Positions 8,402 through 17,604 of a stretch of 64,000 nucleotides of DNA are shown piece by piece; within the stretch, counting starts at the first letter, position 1; each line of letters begins with the position of its first letter. This DNA comes from Thermaerobacter sp. PB12/4term (GTDB taxonomy: Bacteria > Bacillota > Sulfobacillia > Thermaerobacterales > Thermaerobacteraceae): positions 1,736,001-1,800,000 of the forward strand of contig NZ_CP048407.1 of assembly GCF_003403315.2 (NCBI RefSeq), read 5' to 3'. A program made the translations under genes and the position numbers. The notes beneath the pieces are model-generated. The model saw nothing but the letters and a program-made list of their open reading frames with translations. It had not been told where the DNA came from and did no database searches.

Positions 8402-9885
8402 CGGCTCTCCCCCTTTCCCCGGGACCCCGCCGGGCGGGTGGTCCCGCAAGCCGCTGCAGGCGCCATGGGGCGCGCGGCCCCGGCCGCCGCCGCGGGCGCT
8501 CCGGCCGCGGCAGCCACCGGCGCCGCTCCGGGCATCCCACGCACCACAGGTCCCGCCGTGATCCCGGCTCCCGCTGGGGTGCCGGGCACGGGGCGGCCGG
8601 CGTCGTGGCTCGGCTTGCCGGCAGGACCGCTCCGGTTCACGGCTCGGCCAGCGCGGCCCCGCAGCCGCGCCACCTCGGCCACGTCCTTGTCGCCCCGCCC
8701 CGACAGGCTGACCACCACCACGCTACCCGCCGGCAGCTGGGGCAGCAGGCGCCGCAGGTAGGCGACGGCATGGGCGCTCTCCAGCGCCGGGACGATTCCC
8801 TCCGTCCGGCAGAGCAACTCGAAAGCTTCCAGCGCCTCCTCATCCGTCACCGCCTCGTACCGGGCCCGGCCGCTGGCCTTGAGGTAGGCGTGTTCGGGCC
8901 CGACGCCGGGGTAGTCCAGGCCGGCGGAGACGGAGTGGGCCGGCTGCACCTGGCCGTCCTCGTCCTGCAACAGGTAGCTCAGGGCCCCGTGGAGGATCCC
9001 CGGCCGCCCGGCCGTCAGGGAGGCCGCGTGGCGCCCCGTCTCCAGGCCCTCTCCCGCCGCCTCGACCCCGATCATGGCCACCTTCGCGTCGTCCACAAAG
9101 GGGTAGAACAGGCCCATGGCGTTGCTGCCCCCGCCCACGCAGGCCACCAGCACGTCGGGCAGCCGCCCCTCCTTCTCCAGGACCTGCGCCCGGGCCTCCC
9201 GCCCGATCACCGACTGGAAATCCCGAACCATGCGGGGATAGGGGTGGGGACCCACCACGGACCCGATGATGTAGTGGGTGTCCCGCACGTGGGTCACCCA
9301 GTGGCGGATGGCCTCGTTGGTGGCATCCTTGAGGGTGGCCGTTCCCGAGGTGACCGGCCGCACCCGGGCGCCCAGCAGCTCCATGCGGAAGACGTTCAGC
9401 TCCTGGCGGCGCATGTCCTCGGCGCCCATGAAGACCTCGCACTCCAGCCCCAGCACCGCCGCCGCCGTGGCCGTGGCCACGCCGTGCTGCCCTGCCCCCG
9501 TCTCGGCGATCACCCGCTGCTTGCCCATGCGCCGGGCCAGCAGCGCCTGGCCCAGAGCGTTGTTGATCTTGTGGGCCCCGGTGTGATTCAGGTCTTCCCG
9601 CTTGAGGTAGACCCGCACCCCCGGGTTGCCGCAGGCGGCCGCCAGCCGGTCCGCCCGGTAGAGGGGCGTCGGCCGGCCGCAGAACTCCGCCAGGTAGCCG
9701 TCCAGCTCCGCCCGGAAGGCCGGGTCCGCCGCGGCCTCCGCATAGGCCCGCTCCAGTTCTTCCAGGGCGGGGATCACCGTCTCCGGGACGAACCGGCCCC
9801 CAAAGGGCCCGAAGTAGCCCCGGGCGTCGGGCCCCGTCCCGGGGCCTCCCGGGGCCGCTGCCCGCTGCGCTGCGTGGTCGTGCAT
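8386..9885 (-). CDS. trpB: Tryptophan synthase beta subunit with C-terminal low-complexity tail
   Basis: TrpB condenses indole with serine using pyridoxal phosphate. The PLP lysine sits in [13 protein letters not shown], the phosphate-binding loop is GGGSNAMG, and the substrate region is [11 protein letters not shown] 9885 follows AGGGAGAGGGCG; the upstream in-frame sequence is not TrpB-like. At 499 residues it is about 100 longer than usual. The enzyme proper ends at [19 protein letters not shown], and about 95 residues of Ala/Gly/Pro-rich sequence follow. That tail also carries the trpA ribosome-binding site and start. The tail's function is unknown. Confidence 0.95.
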   Translation of the reverse strand: MHDHAAQRAAAPGGPGTGPDARGYFGPFGGRFVPETVIPALEELERAYAEAAADPAFRAELDGYLAEFCGRPTPLYRADRLAAACGNPGVRVYLKREDLNHTGAHKINNALGQALLARRMGKQRVIAETGAGQHGVATATAAAVLGLECEVFMGAEDMRRQELNVFRMELLGARVRPVTSGTATLKDATNEAIRHWVTHVRDTHYIIGSVVGPHPYPRMVRDFQSVIGREARAQVLEKEGRLPDVLVACVGGGSNAMGLFYPFVDDAKVAMIGVEAAGEGLETGRHAASLTAGRPGILHGALSYLLQDEDGQVQPAHSVSAGLDYPGVGPEHAYLKASGRARYEAVTDEEALEAFELLCRTEGIVPALESAHAVAYLRRLLPQLPAGSVVVVSLSGRGDKDVAEVARLRGRAGRAVNRSGPAGKPSHDAGRPVPGTPAGAGITAGPVVRGMPGAAPVAAAAGAPAAAAGAARPMAPAAACGTTRPAGSRGKGESRWIQR

Positions 9886-9979
9886 CGCCCTCTCCCTCTT
9901 TTCCTGCCCTGCTCGCTGGCGATAGTTTCCTTCCCTGCATGCTGGCGATGGTTGGTGCTGCCGCCGATCCAGGCGGCGG

Positions 9980-10876
9980 TCACCGCCACGGTCCCTTCCT
10001 ATCCCGGGCCAGCCCATCTCTTGTCCCATGGCTTGCCGGCGGCTTGCCCCGAACCGGCTCGTGGCCGCCGCCGGCCGCAGCCCGGGCGGCGGCGATGAAG
10101 CGGGCGATCCGCTCGGGATCCTTGACCCCGCGGGCCCGTTCCACCCCGCTGGAGACGTCGACGCCCCAGGGGCGCACCACCCGCACCGCCTCGGCCACGT
10201 TCTCGGGGTCAAGCCCCCCGGCCAGGATCAGCGGCCGCCGGCGGGCCAGGCAGGCGGCTGCCGCCCAGTCGGCCCGCTGCCCCGTTCCCCCGCGCCGGCC
10301 GGGCACCGCCGCATCCAGCAGCACGCGGTCGGCCCGGGTGGCCAGGGCCTGCTGCAGGTCGGGGGGCCGCCCTTCCCTGGCCGTGGTCGTAGCTGCGCCG
10401 GGGCGTCCTTCCCCGCCGGCGCCGGCGGCTTCGCGGGGGCCCCCGGCTTCACCGCGGCCCGCGGCTGTCCCGACCGGGGCGTCCCTCGCCGCCGCCGCCA
10501 CCGCCCGGATCACCCGCAGACCCTCGGCCTGGAGGGCAGCCACCAGGTCCTCCGGCTCGTCGCCGTGGAGCTGGACGTGGGTCAGCCCGGCCTGGCGGGC
10601 AGTGGACAGGATCTCGGCCAGCGAGGCGTTGACGAACACCCCCACCAGGGCAGGGCGCGGCCCGAAATCGCCGGCGGAACCGGCCTCGCCGGTCCCCGCC
10701 GGTACCCGCTCCCGCGGCAGCCCGGCCACGATACGGGCCACGGTGGCCGGGTCGACCTGGCGGGGGCTCGGAGCAAAGACGAAGCCTAGGGCGTCGGCGC
10801 CCGCCTCAAGGGCCGCCCGGGCGGTGGCCGCGTCCCGCAGGCCGCAGATCTTGATCCAGAGACCGGCCGTGCTCAC
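9980..10876 (-). CDS. trpF: Phosphoribosylanthranilate isomerase
   Basis: TrpF isomerises phosphoribosylanthranilate to CdRP. The N-terminus IKICGLRD carries the catalytic Cys; HVQLHGDEP, the catalytic Asp region [10 protein letters not shown] and the phosphate site [10 protein letters not shown] follow, ending with [12 protein letters not shown] 10876 is chosen because GGGAGGTGGGG lies just upstream. At 298 residues the protein is about 90 longer than normal: a Gly/Ala/Arg-rich insert of about 40 residues splits the barrel after [11 protein letters not shown], and there is a basic C-terminal tail. A spacer of 148 bases separates it from trpC and 94 bases from trpB. Confidence 0.93.
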   Translation of the reverse strand: MSTAGLWIKICGLRDAATARAALEAGADALGFVFAPSPRQVDPATVARIVAGLPRERVPAGTGEAGSAGDFGPRPALVGVFVNASLAEILSTARQAGLTHVQLHGDEPEDLVAALQAEGLRVIRAVAAAARDAPVGTAAGRGEAGGPREAAGAGGEGRPGAATTTAREGRPPDLQQALATRADRVLLDAAVPGRRGGTGQRADWAAAACLARRRPLILAGGLDPENVAEAVRVVRPWGVDVSSGVERARGVKDPERIARFIAAARAAAGGGHEPVRGKPPASHGTRDGLARDRKGPWR

Positions 10877-11024
10877 CGCTCCCCACCTCCCGGCAGCGCC
10901 TTCGGGGCGCGGTCCCTCGCCGCGCCGGGCCACCGGCCCGGCGCCGCGTCCCGCAACCGGACCCGTGCCGCCTCCGGCCACCGGCCCCCGGCGCCCTCCG
11001 GCCGTAAGCCGCCGCGGCCGCGGC

Positions 11025-11867
11025 TCACGGAGCCTCACCCCCTGCCCCGGCCGCCAGCTGGCGAAGCCACCCGGCCGGATGGCCACTGCGCATCAGCGCC
11101 TCACCCACCAGCACGGCGTCGGCTCCCAGGGCGTGCAGCTCCCGGGCCCGCAGGGGGGTGGCGATGCCGCTGGCGGCCACCCGGATGGCCTCCTCCGGCA
11201 GGAGGGGCACCAGTTCCGCAAACCGGCCGGGGTCGAGGGTGAAGGTGTCCAGGTCCCGGTGGTTCACGCCGATCAGCCGCGCCCCCGCGGCGACGGCCGC
11301 CTCCACGTCCCGGCGGTCGTTGACCTCGACGAAGGGCTCGAGGCCCGCCTCTTCGGCCGCCCGCACCAGCCGGGCCAGCGACCGGGGCGGCACGATGCGG
11401 GCGATGAGCAGCACGGCGTCGGCCCCGGCCAGCACGGACTCCAGAAGCTGGTACCGGCTGACGATGAAATCCTTGCGCAGCACCGGCAGCCCCAGGGGCC
11501 GCACCCGCCCGAGATCCGCCACATCGCCCTGGAAGTGATCCGGTTCGGTCACCACGCTCAAGGCCGCCGCACCGCCTTCCACGTAAGCGCGGGCCTGCGC
11601 CTCGGGGTCAAAGCTCCCGCCCCCGGTGCCTGCCAGGCGCCCGGCCGCCGGCGAGGCCCGCTTGATCTCGGCGATCACCGCCGGCGCCGGCCGCCGGCGC
11701 CCTCCGGCCAGGGCCGCCGCCAGGCTGCGGCGGGGTTTCCGGGCCAGCACCTCTTCCACCGCCCGCTCCAGCACGGCCTCGGGCCGCCGGGCCTGCCGCT
11801 CCGCCAGGCGCCGCTCCACGCTGGCCACGATGGCGGCCAGCCGGCCCGCCAGGGCGCCCTGGGTCAT
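11025..11867 (-). CDS. trpC: Indole-3-glycerol phosphate synthase
   Basis: TrpC closes the indole ring, converting CdRP to indole-3-glycerol phosphate with loss of CO2. The 280-residue protein has the catalytic Lys in VIAEIKRASPAAG, the second Lys in PVLRKDFIVSRYQ, the Glu in LEPFVEVND and Asn/Asp in IGVNHRDLDTF. The phosphate site is VAASGI plus VLVGEALMR. ATG 11867 follows GGGAGGTGGCGGG and overlaps the trpD stop by 4 bases. Length and domains are normal, unlike its neighbours that carry inserts. Confidence 0.96.
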   Translation of the reverse strand: MTQGALAGRLAAIVASVERRLAERQARRPEAVLERAVEEVLARKPRRSLAAALAGGRRRPAPAVIAEIKRASPAAGRLAGTGGGSFDPEAQARAYVEGGAAALSVVTEPDHFQGDVADLGRVRPLGLPVLRKDFIVSRYQLLESVLAGADAVLLIARIVPPRSLARLVRAAEEAGLEPFVEVNDRRDVEAAVAAGARLIGVNHRDLDTFTLDPGRFAELVPLLPEEAIRVAASGIATPLRARELHALGADAVLVGEALMRSGHPAGWLRQLAAGAGGEAP

Positions 11868-12919
11868 CCCGCCACCTCCCCTGCCGGCCGGGGGGCCAGC
11901 GCCTGGGCCAGGCGCACCCACTCCTCCAGCTTGGCGGCCGCCGCACCGCTGTCCAGGAGCCGGGCCGCCTCGGCCACCCCTTCCCGCAGGTCGCCCACCC
12001 GGCCGGCGGCCAGCAGGGCGCCGGCGGCGTTGAGCAGCACCGCGTCCCGGTACGGCCCCCGGCGGCCCTCCAGGACCTGGCGGGCGATGGCCGCGTTGCG
12101 GGCGGGGTCGCCGCCGGCAATGGCCTCCAGGGGGTACACCGGCAGCCCGGCGGCGGCCGGTTCCACCGTCACGAGGGACACCTGCTGCCCGTCCACCCGG
12201 CCCACCAGCGTGGGACCGCACACGGACATCTCGTCGAGGCCCGGCGCCCCGTGGACCACCAGGGCCCGTTCCACCCCCAGCTCGGCCAGCACCCGGGCCA
12301 CCGGCTCCACCAGCTCGGCCGCGTAGACGCCCAGCAGCTGGTAGCGGGCCCCGGCCGGGTTCGTCAGCGGGCCCAGCAGGTTGAAGATGGTCCGGATCCC
12401 CAGCTCCCGGCGGGGGCCGGCGGCATGGCGCATGGCCCCGTGGAGCCGGGGCGCGAAGAGGAAGGCGATGCCCACCTCGTCCAGGCAGCGGCCCAGGGCC
12501 GCCGGATCCAGGTCCAGGGGCACGCCCAGGGCCTCCAGCACGTCGGCGCTGCCGCAGCGGCTGGAAACGGACCGGTTGCCGTGCTTGGCCACAGGCACCC
12601 CCGCGGCCGCCGCCACGATGGCCGCCAGGGTGGAGATGTTGAAGGTGTGGCGGCCGTCGCCCCCGGTGCCGCAGGTGTCCATCACCCCTTGGCGCCGGGT
12701 GGGCACCGGGGTGGCGTGGCGCCGCATCGCCCGGGCCGAACCGGCGATCTCCGCCGGCGTCTCCCCCTTCATGCGCAGGGCCACCAGGTAGCCGGCCACC
12801 TGGGCCGGGGTGGCCGCCCCGGACATGATGACGTCCATGGCCGCTTCGGCCTCGGCGGCCGTCAGGTCGCGGCCCGAGAGCACCCGGGCCAGGGCCGCCT
12901 GCAGGGCGTTGCTCTCCAT
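11864..12919 (-). CDS. trpD: Anthranilate phosphoribosyltransferase
   Basis: TrpD transfers the phosphoribosyl group from PRPP to anthranilate. The 351-residue sequence holds the PRPP-binding loop DTCGTGGDGRHTFNIST, the KHGNRSVSSRCGSADVLE segment and the metal-binding region seen in this family. ATG 12919 directly follows the trpG stop with no spacer. Length is normal. It is a separate gene here rather than fused to trpG as in enterobacteria. Confidence 0.96.
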   Translation of the reverse strand: MESNALQAALARVLSGRDLTAAEAEAAMDVIMSGAATPAQVAGYLVALRMKGETPAEIAGSARAMRRHATPVPTRRQGVMDTCGTGGDGRHTFNISTLAAIVAAAAGVPVAKHGNRSVSSRCGSADVLEALGVPLDLDPAALGRCLDEVGIAFLFAPRLHGAMRHAAGPRRELGIRTIFNLLGPLTNPAGARYQLLGVYAAELVEPVARVLAELGVERALVVHGAPGLDEMSVCGPTLVGRVDGQQVSLVTVEPAAAGLPVYPLEAIAGGDPARNAAIARQVLEGRRGPYRDAVLLNAAGALLAAGRVGDLREGVAEAARLLDSGAAAAKLEEWVRLAQALAPRPAGEVAG

Positions 12920-13636
12920 TCAGGACCCCTCCTCCACCCGTGGGGACGAACCGGCCGGCACCGCCTGCGGGTCCGCAGCCGCCGGCACCGCCGCCGGGCG
13001 GCCCTGGGGCCCCGGCGGCGTGGGCCGGGGCTGCACCCGGCGGCGCTCGGCCTGGAGCCGGCCGGCAATGGCGAGGAACTGCTGGAGAATGTCCCGGCCC
13101 TGGGGCGTCAGCACCGACTCGGGATGGAACTGCAGGCCGTAGACCGGCCGGTGCCGGTGCCGCAGGCCCATGATCAGGCCGTCGGCGGTCCAGGCGCAGG
13201 CCTCCAGCTCGGGGGGCAGGCTGGCGGGGTCGACCACCAGGGAGTGGTACCGGCCGGCCTCCAGGGGCGAGGGCAGGCCCGCCAGCAGTCCCGTGCCGTC
13301 GTGGAACACCGCCGACGCCATGCCGTGGACGGGCTCCGGGCCCCGCACCACCCGGCCCCCCAGGGCGGCGGCGATGGCCTGGTGCCCCAGGCACACCCCC
13401 AGCAGGGGGCGACGGGCATCCAGCCGGCGCACCACCTCCATGGAGCAGCCGGCCTCGTGGGGAGTGCAGGGCCCCGGGGAGAGGACCACCGCGTCGGGAT
13501 CCCGGGCCTCCACCCCCTCCCCGTCGATGGCGTCGTTGCGGAAGACCTCCACCCGGGCACCCAGCTCGGCCAGCAGCTGGACCAGGTTGTAGGTAAAGGA
13601 GTCGTAGTTGTCGATCACCAGCACCCGCAGGCTCAC
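12920..13636 (-). CDS. trpG: Anthranilate synthase glutamine amidotransferase subunit
   Basis: TrpG supplies ammonia from glutamine to TrpE. The class I amidotransferase triad is present: the Cys in LLGVCLGHQAI, and His and Glu in GLQFHPESV. VIDNYDSFTYNL opens the protein. GTG 13636 overlaps the trpE stop as GTGA, with AAGGGGGT upstream, so it is translationally coupled to trpE. A Pro/Arg-rich tail of about 45 residues follows the enzyme proper. This is the TrpG/PabA type and could also serve folate synthesis, but the context is tryptophan. Confidence 0.95.
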   Translation of the reverse strand: MSLRVLVIDNYDSFTYNLVQLLAELGARVEVFRNDAIDGEGVEARDPDAVVLSPGPCTPHEAGCSMEVVRRLDARRPLLGVCLGHQAIAAALGGRVVRGPEPVHGMASAVFHDGTGLLAGLPSPLEAGRYHSLVVDPASLPPELEACAWTADGLIMGLRHRHRPVYGLQFHPESVLTPQGRDILQQFLAIAGRLQAERRRVQPRPTPPGPQGRPAAVPAAADPQAVPAGSSPRVEEGS

Positions 13637-15426
13637 GCGGGATGACCCCCTTCCCCTGCCGCCACCGCCGCGGCCGCGGGCCCGGCGGGCGCCCCCTTGG
13701 CGACGGGGCCGGGGGCAAGGGGCCCGGTGACCGGGCCGGAGCCACCGGCCGGGGACGAACCGGCGGCCGGGCCCCCGGCGGCCAGCCCCCGGCCGCCGCC
13801 GGCAACGCGGGCGGACGCCAGCGCCGGGCCGGGTTCGTCCGGCAGACGGGACGTTGCCTTGCCCAGGGCGGCCGCCAGGGCCAGGGCCCGCAGCCCCGAG
13901 CGGGCCTTGGCCTCCGTCTCGGCCCACTCGCCCTCCGGTTGCGAGCCGGCCACCACGCCGGCCCCGACCTGCAGGAACCCCCGGCCGGCATGGAGCACCA
14001 GGGTCCGGATGGCGATGCACATGTCCAGGTCGCCGTCGTAGCCCAGATACCCCACCGCCCCGCCGTAGGGGCCGCGGGCCACCGGTTCCAGCTCGTCGAT
14101 GATCTCCATGGACCGCACCTTGGGTGCCCCGGTCAGGGTGCCGGCGGGAAAGCAGGCGGCCAGGGCGTCCACGGCGTCGCGGCCTTCCGCCAGCTCGCCG
14201 GCCACGTCGGAGGCCAGATGCATCACGTGGGAGTAGCGCTCCACCGCCATGAACCGCTCGACCCGCACGGTGCCCGGGCGGCACACCCGGCCCAGGTCGT
14301 TGCGGCCCAGGTCGACCAGCATGGTGTGCTCGGCCCGCTCCTTGGGATCGGCCAGGAGCTCACGCTCCAGGGCCCGGTCGTCCTCCTCGCCGGCGCCCCG
14401 GGGCCGGGTGCCCGCCAGCGGCCGGGTCAGGGCCCGCCGGCCCTCCACCCGCACCAGGAGCTCGGGCGAGGCGCCGAGCAGTGTGGTCTCCCCGTCAAAG
14501 CGCAGGAAGAACATGTAGGGGGAGGGCGAGATCGCCCGCAGGGCCCGGTAGAGGTCGAGATCCTCCGGGACCGCGCTGCCGGCACCGGCAGGTCCCGCCG
14601 CCGCCGGCACGCCCCCGGCGCCGGCGGGCCCGACCACCGCCGGCCCGTCTCCGGCGCCCGCTGCGGGAGGCCAGGCGAACTCAAGCCGGCGGGAGAGCAC
14701 CACCTGGAACACGTCCCCGGCCCGGATGTACGCCTGGGCCTGGCGCACCGCGGCGAGGAAGTCCTCCGCCGCCATGTTGCTGTGCAGGCCGGCCGGGACC
14801 ACGGCCTGCGACCCGGCGCCGCCGTCCAGGCGAAGAAGGGGCCGGGGCGGCAGGGGCGCTTCCAGGGCGGCCAGGGCTTCCTCCAGCCGGCGCCGGGCGG
14901 CCCGGCGCGCTTCTTCCTCGGACCGTCCGGGAAGGACCAGCACGGGCGCCATAAGGTAGAGCCGGTGGGTGCGGTGATCCAGCACCGCCAGCAGGGCGCA
15001 CTCCATGAACCGGGCGACGGGGAGCAGGGGATCGGCGGGGGGCCGCCCCGGCAGCCGCTCGAGGAAGCGGACGGCATCGTAGCCCAGATATCCCACGGCT
15101 CCGCCGGCGAAGCGGAAGCCGGGGGCGACCGGGCGCCGGGGGACGAACCGGCGCAGGGCGGCGAAGGGGTCGGCCGGCCCGGGCGTGACGTCGAGGACGG
15201 TACCGCCGGGTTCGTCCCGGTGGTAGACCACCGACCCCGAGCCGGTGCAGACCAGTTCCCGGACCGGCCGGGCACCCACGTACGAATAGCGCCCCGACCG
15301 CTCGCCACCGCCCAGGCTTTCGAGGATGAATCCGGGCCCGTCGCCGGCCAGCCGCCGGAACAGGGTCACGGGCGTCTCCTGATCCAGGGCCAGCTCCAGA
15401 ACCAGGGCCGCGGGTGCACTTGCCAT
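13633..15426 (-). CDS. trpE: Anthranilate synthase component I
   Basis: TrpE makes anthranilate from chorismate and ammonia. The 597-residue protein has the tryptophan feedback-binding motif (ILESLGG at about residues 34-40) and a conserved chorismate-binding domain: SPSPYMFFL, RPLAGTRPRG, LVDLGRNDLGRV, FPAGTLTGAPK and GGAVGYLGYDG. ATG 15426 follows GAGAGGAGA. A Gly/Ala-rich insert (about residues 255-290) and a C-terminal tail of about 75 Ala/Gly/Pro residues are unusual. It is the first gene of the operon, controlled by the T-box leader upstream. Confidence 0.96.
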   Translation of the reverse strand: MASAPAALVLELALDQETPVTLFRRLAGDGPGFILESLGGGERSGRYSYVGARPVRELVCTGSGSVVYHRDEPGGTVLDVTPGPADPFAALRRFVPRRPVAPGFRFAGGAVGYLGYDAVRFLERLPGRPPADPLLPVARFMECALLAVLDHRTHRLYLMAPVLVLPGRSEEEARRAARRRLEEALAALEAPLPPRPLLRLDGGAGSQAVVPAGLHSNMAAEDFLAAVRQAQAYIRAGDVFQVVLSRRLEFAWPPAAGAGDGPAVVGPAGAGGVPAAAGPAGAGSAVPEDLDLYRALRAISPSPYMFFLRFDGETTLLGASPELLVRVEGRRALTRPLAGTRPRGAGEEDDRALERELLADPKERAEHTMLVDLGRNDLGRVCRPGTVRVERFMAVERYSHVMHLASDVAGELAEGRDAVDALAACFPAGTLTGAPKVRSMEIIDELEPVARGPYGGAVGYLGYDGDLDMCIAIRTLVLHAGRGFLQVGAGVVAGSQPEGEWAETEAKARSGLRALALAAALGKATSRLPDEPGPALASARVAGGGRGLAAGGPAAGSSPAGGSGPVTGPLAPGPVAKGAPAGPAAAAVAAGEGGHPA

Positions 15427-15473
15427 GGCGGTCTCCTCTCCCTTCCCTTGGCGGCCGCCCGGTGATCGGGGGC

Positions 15474-15516
15474 CCGAAAACAAGCGGCGCCTTCCGTCCG
15501 GGGACGGAAGGCGCCG
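15474..15516 (-). terminator. Second (distal) T-box terminator
   Basis: A GC-rich hairpin with 14-base arms (GGCGCCTTCCGTCC and its complement, loop CCGG) occupies 15486-15515. It is followed on the minus strand by CTTGTTTTCG, a moderate U tract. It directly follows the second T-box sequence, as expected for an attenuator, and lies about 50 bases before trpE. Confidence 0.8.
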
Positions 15517-15518
15517 TT

Positions 15519-15537
15519 CCGTGGTGCCACCCCAATT
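15519..15537 (-). promoter_or_regulatory. Second T-box antiterminator sequence
   Basis: The minus strand reads AATTGGGGTGGCACCACGG, the conserved T-box core. Its TGGC can pair with the GCCA 3' end of uncharged tRNA-Trp. The 148 bases between the first terminator and this element show no AGTA motif and no distal-loop (GAGAGCC-like) motif, so this looks like a second antiterminator/terminator module without its own specifier stem. Confidence 0.8.
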
Positions 15538-15684
15538 AGGTCCACCGGGCGCGCACCCGCCTCGCGGCCGGCTGCCTCGACAGCGGCCGGGAGGCGGCAG
15601 GGTGCCTGTCGGGGACCGCGGTGCCGGCTGAAAGGACCGCGCCGGTGCCTGGGGGTGCCTGGGCAGCGCGATCCAGGCCGGCCC

Positions 15685-15720
15685 AAACAAAAAATCCCTT
15701 TCGCCTTCGGGGCGAAAGGG
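15685..15720 (-). terminator. First (proximal) T-box terminator
   Basis: The hairpin CCCTTTCGCC / GGCGAAAGGG with a CCGAA loop (15696-15720) is followed on the minus strand by ATTTTTTG, a strong U tract. It is the intrinsic terminator of the first T-box module. Confidence 0.9.
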
Positions 15721-15725
15721 TGCTT

Positions 15726-16000
15726 CCGCGGTGCCACCCGAGTTAGGCCGGTGGGCCTCACTCGTTCGGGTACGGGCTTTACGCCGATACCCTCCCCCGG
15801 GTCACGGTGGGGGCTCCGGCAGGGCCTACTGGCGGCCGGGCAGGACGGGCGCCGCGTTCGGCCTGCGGCTTGCGGGTCCATTCAGCGTGCCCTGTGACGG
15901 ACCGGCCTCGCACCATCCCGGATCCCCGGGTCGCCGGCTCGCTGGCCGCCGGTACACGCCTACTCGTCCCGCGCATTGCCTTTGGCGAGCTGAGCTGTTG
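15726..16000 (-). promoter_or_regulatory. trp operon T-box riboswitch (tRNA-Trp), complete first module
   Basis: The leader senses uncharged tRNA-Trp and prevents termination. On the minus strand, in order: the AGTA motif (15964-15961), a distal-loop-like AGCGAGCCGGCGA (15943-15931), a specifier loop GAATGGACC with Trp codon TGG at 15880-15878, and the T-box AACTCGGGTGGCACCGCGG at 15744-15726. The TGGC in the T-box matches a tRNA with discriminator G, as in bacterial tRNA-Trp. The order and spacing fit canonical T-box leaders. Confidence 0.92.
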
Positions 16001-16006
16001 CCTCGG

Positions 16007-16035
16007 ATTGTAGAAGGACCCGCCGCAGATGTCAA
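16007..16035 (-). promoter_or_regulatory. trp operon promoter
   Basis: The minus strand reads TTGACA (16035-16030), a 17-base spacer, then TACAAT (16012-16007). This is a 6/6 -35 and 5/6 -10 match. Transcription would start near 16000 and give a leader of about 575 bases before trpE. It lies in the short gap after the htrA stop. Confidence 0.9.
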
Positions 16036-16045
16036 CTCAGTCGCC

Positions 16046-17518
16046 TCAGTCGCTGCCCAGCTCGTCGGGGAAAGCCCCCAGCACCACAAGGACCTGCAGC
16101 TCCTGCCCGTCCCGGTTGATCCGGAGGGTCACCCGGTCCCCCACCCGCTTCCGGTCCAGGTAGGCCACCAGATCGGGCACATCCCGCACGGCCTGCCCGT
16201 CCACGGCCAGGATCACGTCCCCGCCATAGGGGATCACCGTGCCGCCCAGGCGCCGGGGCTCGGCGGCCCGCAGGCCCGCCCGGTCCGCCGGGCCTCCCGG
16301 CACCACCTCGGCCACCTGGATGCCGTGGTCGACGGCCAGGCCGCGCTCCCGGTAGGAGGCCGGATCCACCGCCACGCCGCCGATGCCCAGCCACGGGTGC
16401 TGGACGGTGCCACCGGCCAGGAAGAGGTCCAGCTCGCGCTTGAGGATGTTGATCGGCACGGCGAACCCGATGCCGATGGACCCGGGCCGCGACTCCACGT
16501 TGGAGAGGATGGCGGTGTTGATCCCCACCACCTCGCCGCGGGCGTTGACCAGCGCTCCGCCCGAGTTGCCGGGGTTGATGGGCGCGTCGGTCTGGATCAC
16601 CTCGCGGATGATCCGGCCGTTGGGCGCCTGCAGGTTGTTGCGGTGCAGGCCGCTGATCACCCCGGTGGTGGCCGTCTTGGGCAGGCCGAAGGGGTAGCCC
16701 ACCGCCATGACGGGCTCGCCCACCGCCAGGGCATCGGAGTCGCCCAACCGGGCCGGGCGCACCTGGCCGGCGGGCAGGTCGGCCTGTAAAAGCGCCAGGT
16801 CGTGGCTGGGGTCCTGGGCCACCAGGCGCGCCTCCACCTGGGTGCCGTCGTCCAGCACGATCCAAAGCCGGGAGGCGTTTTCGACCACGTGGTAGTTGGT
16901 CACCACGTGGCCCTGGTCGTCGATCACCACCCCTGAGCCCGAGCTCTCCTCCTGGACGATGCCGAGCCAGGGGCTCACCCCTCGGGCGGTGCGCACCACC
17001 CGCACCACCGACGGCGCCACCTGGGCGTAGACCTGCGAAAAATCGACGACGGGCGCGCGGGGACCGCCGGACGGGGCAGGCTCCGTCACCGGGGTTTGCA
17101 CGCCGGTGCCCGTCCCCGTTCCGCCGGACCCGGCTTCCGGAGCCCGGCCTGGCGCGGCCGCCAGGGGACCGGCCGTCACGGCATACAGGACGAGCCCGCC
17201 CCCCAGAAGGCCGCCCACCAGGGCGGTCACCAGCCGGGACCACCAGCCATGCCGCTCCTCGGGCCGATGCCGGGCGGCGACATCGCCAGTGTACGGGTCG
17301 TGACCGCCGCCGTCCCCGCTGCCCCCACCGTACCGGTCGCCGCTCCACCCGCCCGCCTGGGAGCGGGCCCAGGCGGGGCCGTCGCTGCCCGAGCGCTCAT
17401 CGCCGCCGCCGGGTCCGGGCTGATCCGGCACCGCCGGCCGGGGTGACTCCGGGTCCGGCCCGGACCGGCCCGGCGGGTTCAGGGGACGGTAAAGCTGGCT
17501 GCCGTCGTTGAGATCCAT
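16046..17518 (-). CDS. HtrA/DegP-type membrane-anchored serine protease with PDZ domain
   Basis: A 490-residue envelope quality-control protease. A hydrophilic Pro/Gly-rich cytoplasmic leader (1-90) is followed by one transmembrane helix at about 96-116, so the catalytic part is extracytoplasmic. The trypsin-like triad is His210 (VVTNYHVV), Asp240 (DPSHDLALL) and Ser319 (NPGNSGGAL). A C-terminal PDZ domain follows (WLGIGGVAV, GGPADRAGL, DVILAVDGQ). ATG 17518 is preceded by GGAAGGAGCC. A TACAAT -10-like hexamer and an upstream 11-base direct repeat suggest control by a response regulator, as known for CssRS-controlled HtrA in Bacillus; the regulator itself is not in the window. Confidence 0.93.
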   Translation of the reverse strand: MDLNDGSQLYRPLNPPGRSGPDPESPRPAVPDQPGPGGGDERSGSDGPAWARSQAGGWSGDRYGGGSGDGGGHDPYTGDVAARHRPEERHGWWSRLVTALVGGLLGGGLVLYAVTAGPLAAAPGRAPEAGSGGTGTGTGVQTPVTEPAPSGGPRAPVVDFSQVYAQVAPSVVRVVRTARGVSPWLGIVQEESSGSGVVIDDQGHVVTNYHVVENASRLWIVLDDGTQVEARLVAQDPSHDLALLQADLPAGQVRPARLGDSDALAVGEPVMAVGYPFGLPKTATTGVISGLHRNNLQAPNGRIIREVIQTDAPINPGNSGGALVNARGEVVGINTAILSNVESRPGSIGIGFAVPINILKRELDLFLAGGTVQHPWLGIGGVAVDPASYRERGLAVDHGIQVAEVVPGGPADRAGLRAAEPRRLGGTVIPYGGDVILAVDGQAVRDVPDLVAYLDRKRVGDRVTLRINRDGQELQVLVVLGAFPDELGSD

Positions 17519-17604
17519 GGCGTCCGGCTCCTTCCCGCGGGCAGCCTGCACTGGGCCGCCCGCCCAGCTTCCCATGCCATGCCACCGCAGCCGTCACCGA
17601 GGTC

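Noticed and set aside
11868-13991. Upstream in-frame extension of trpC covering trpD and trpG
   Set aside because: The extension is Arg/Pro/Gly-rich translation of other genes in the wrong frame; trpC starts at ATG 11867 with GGGAGGTGG.
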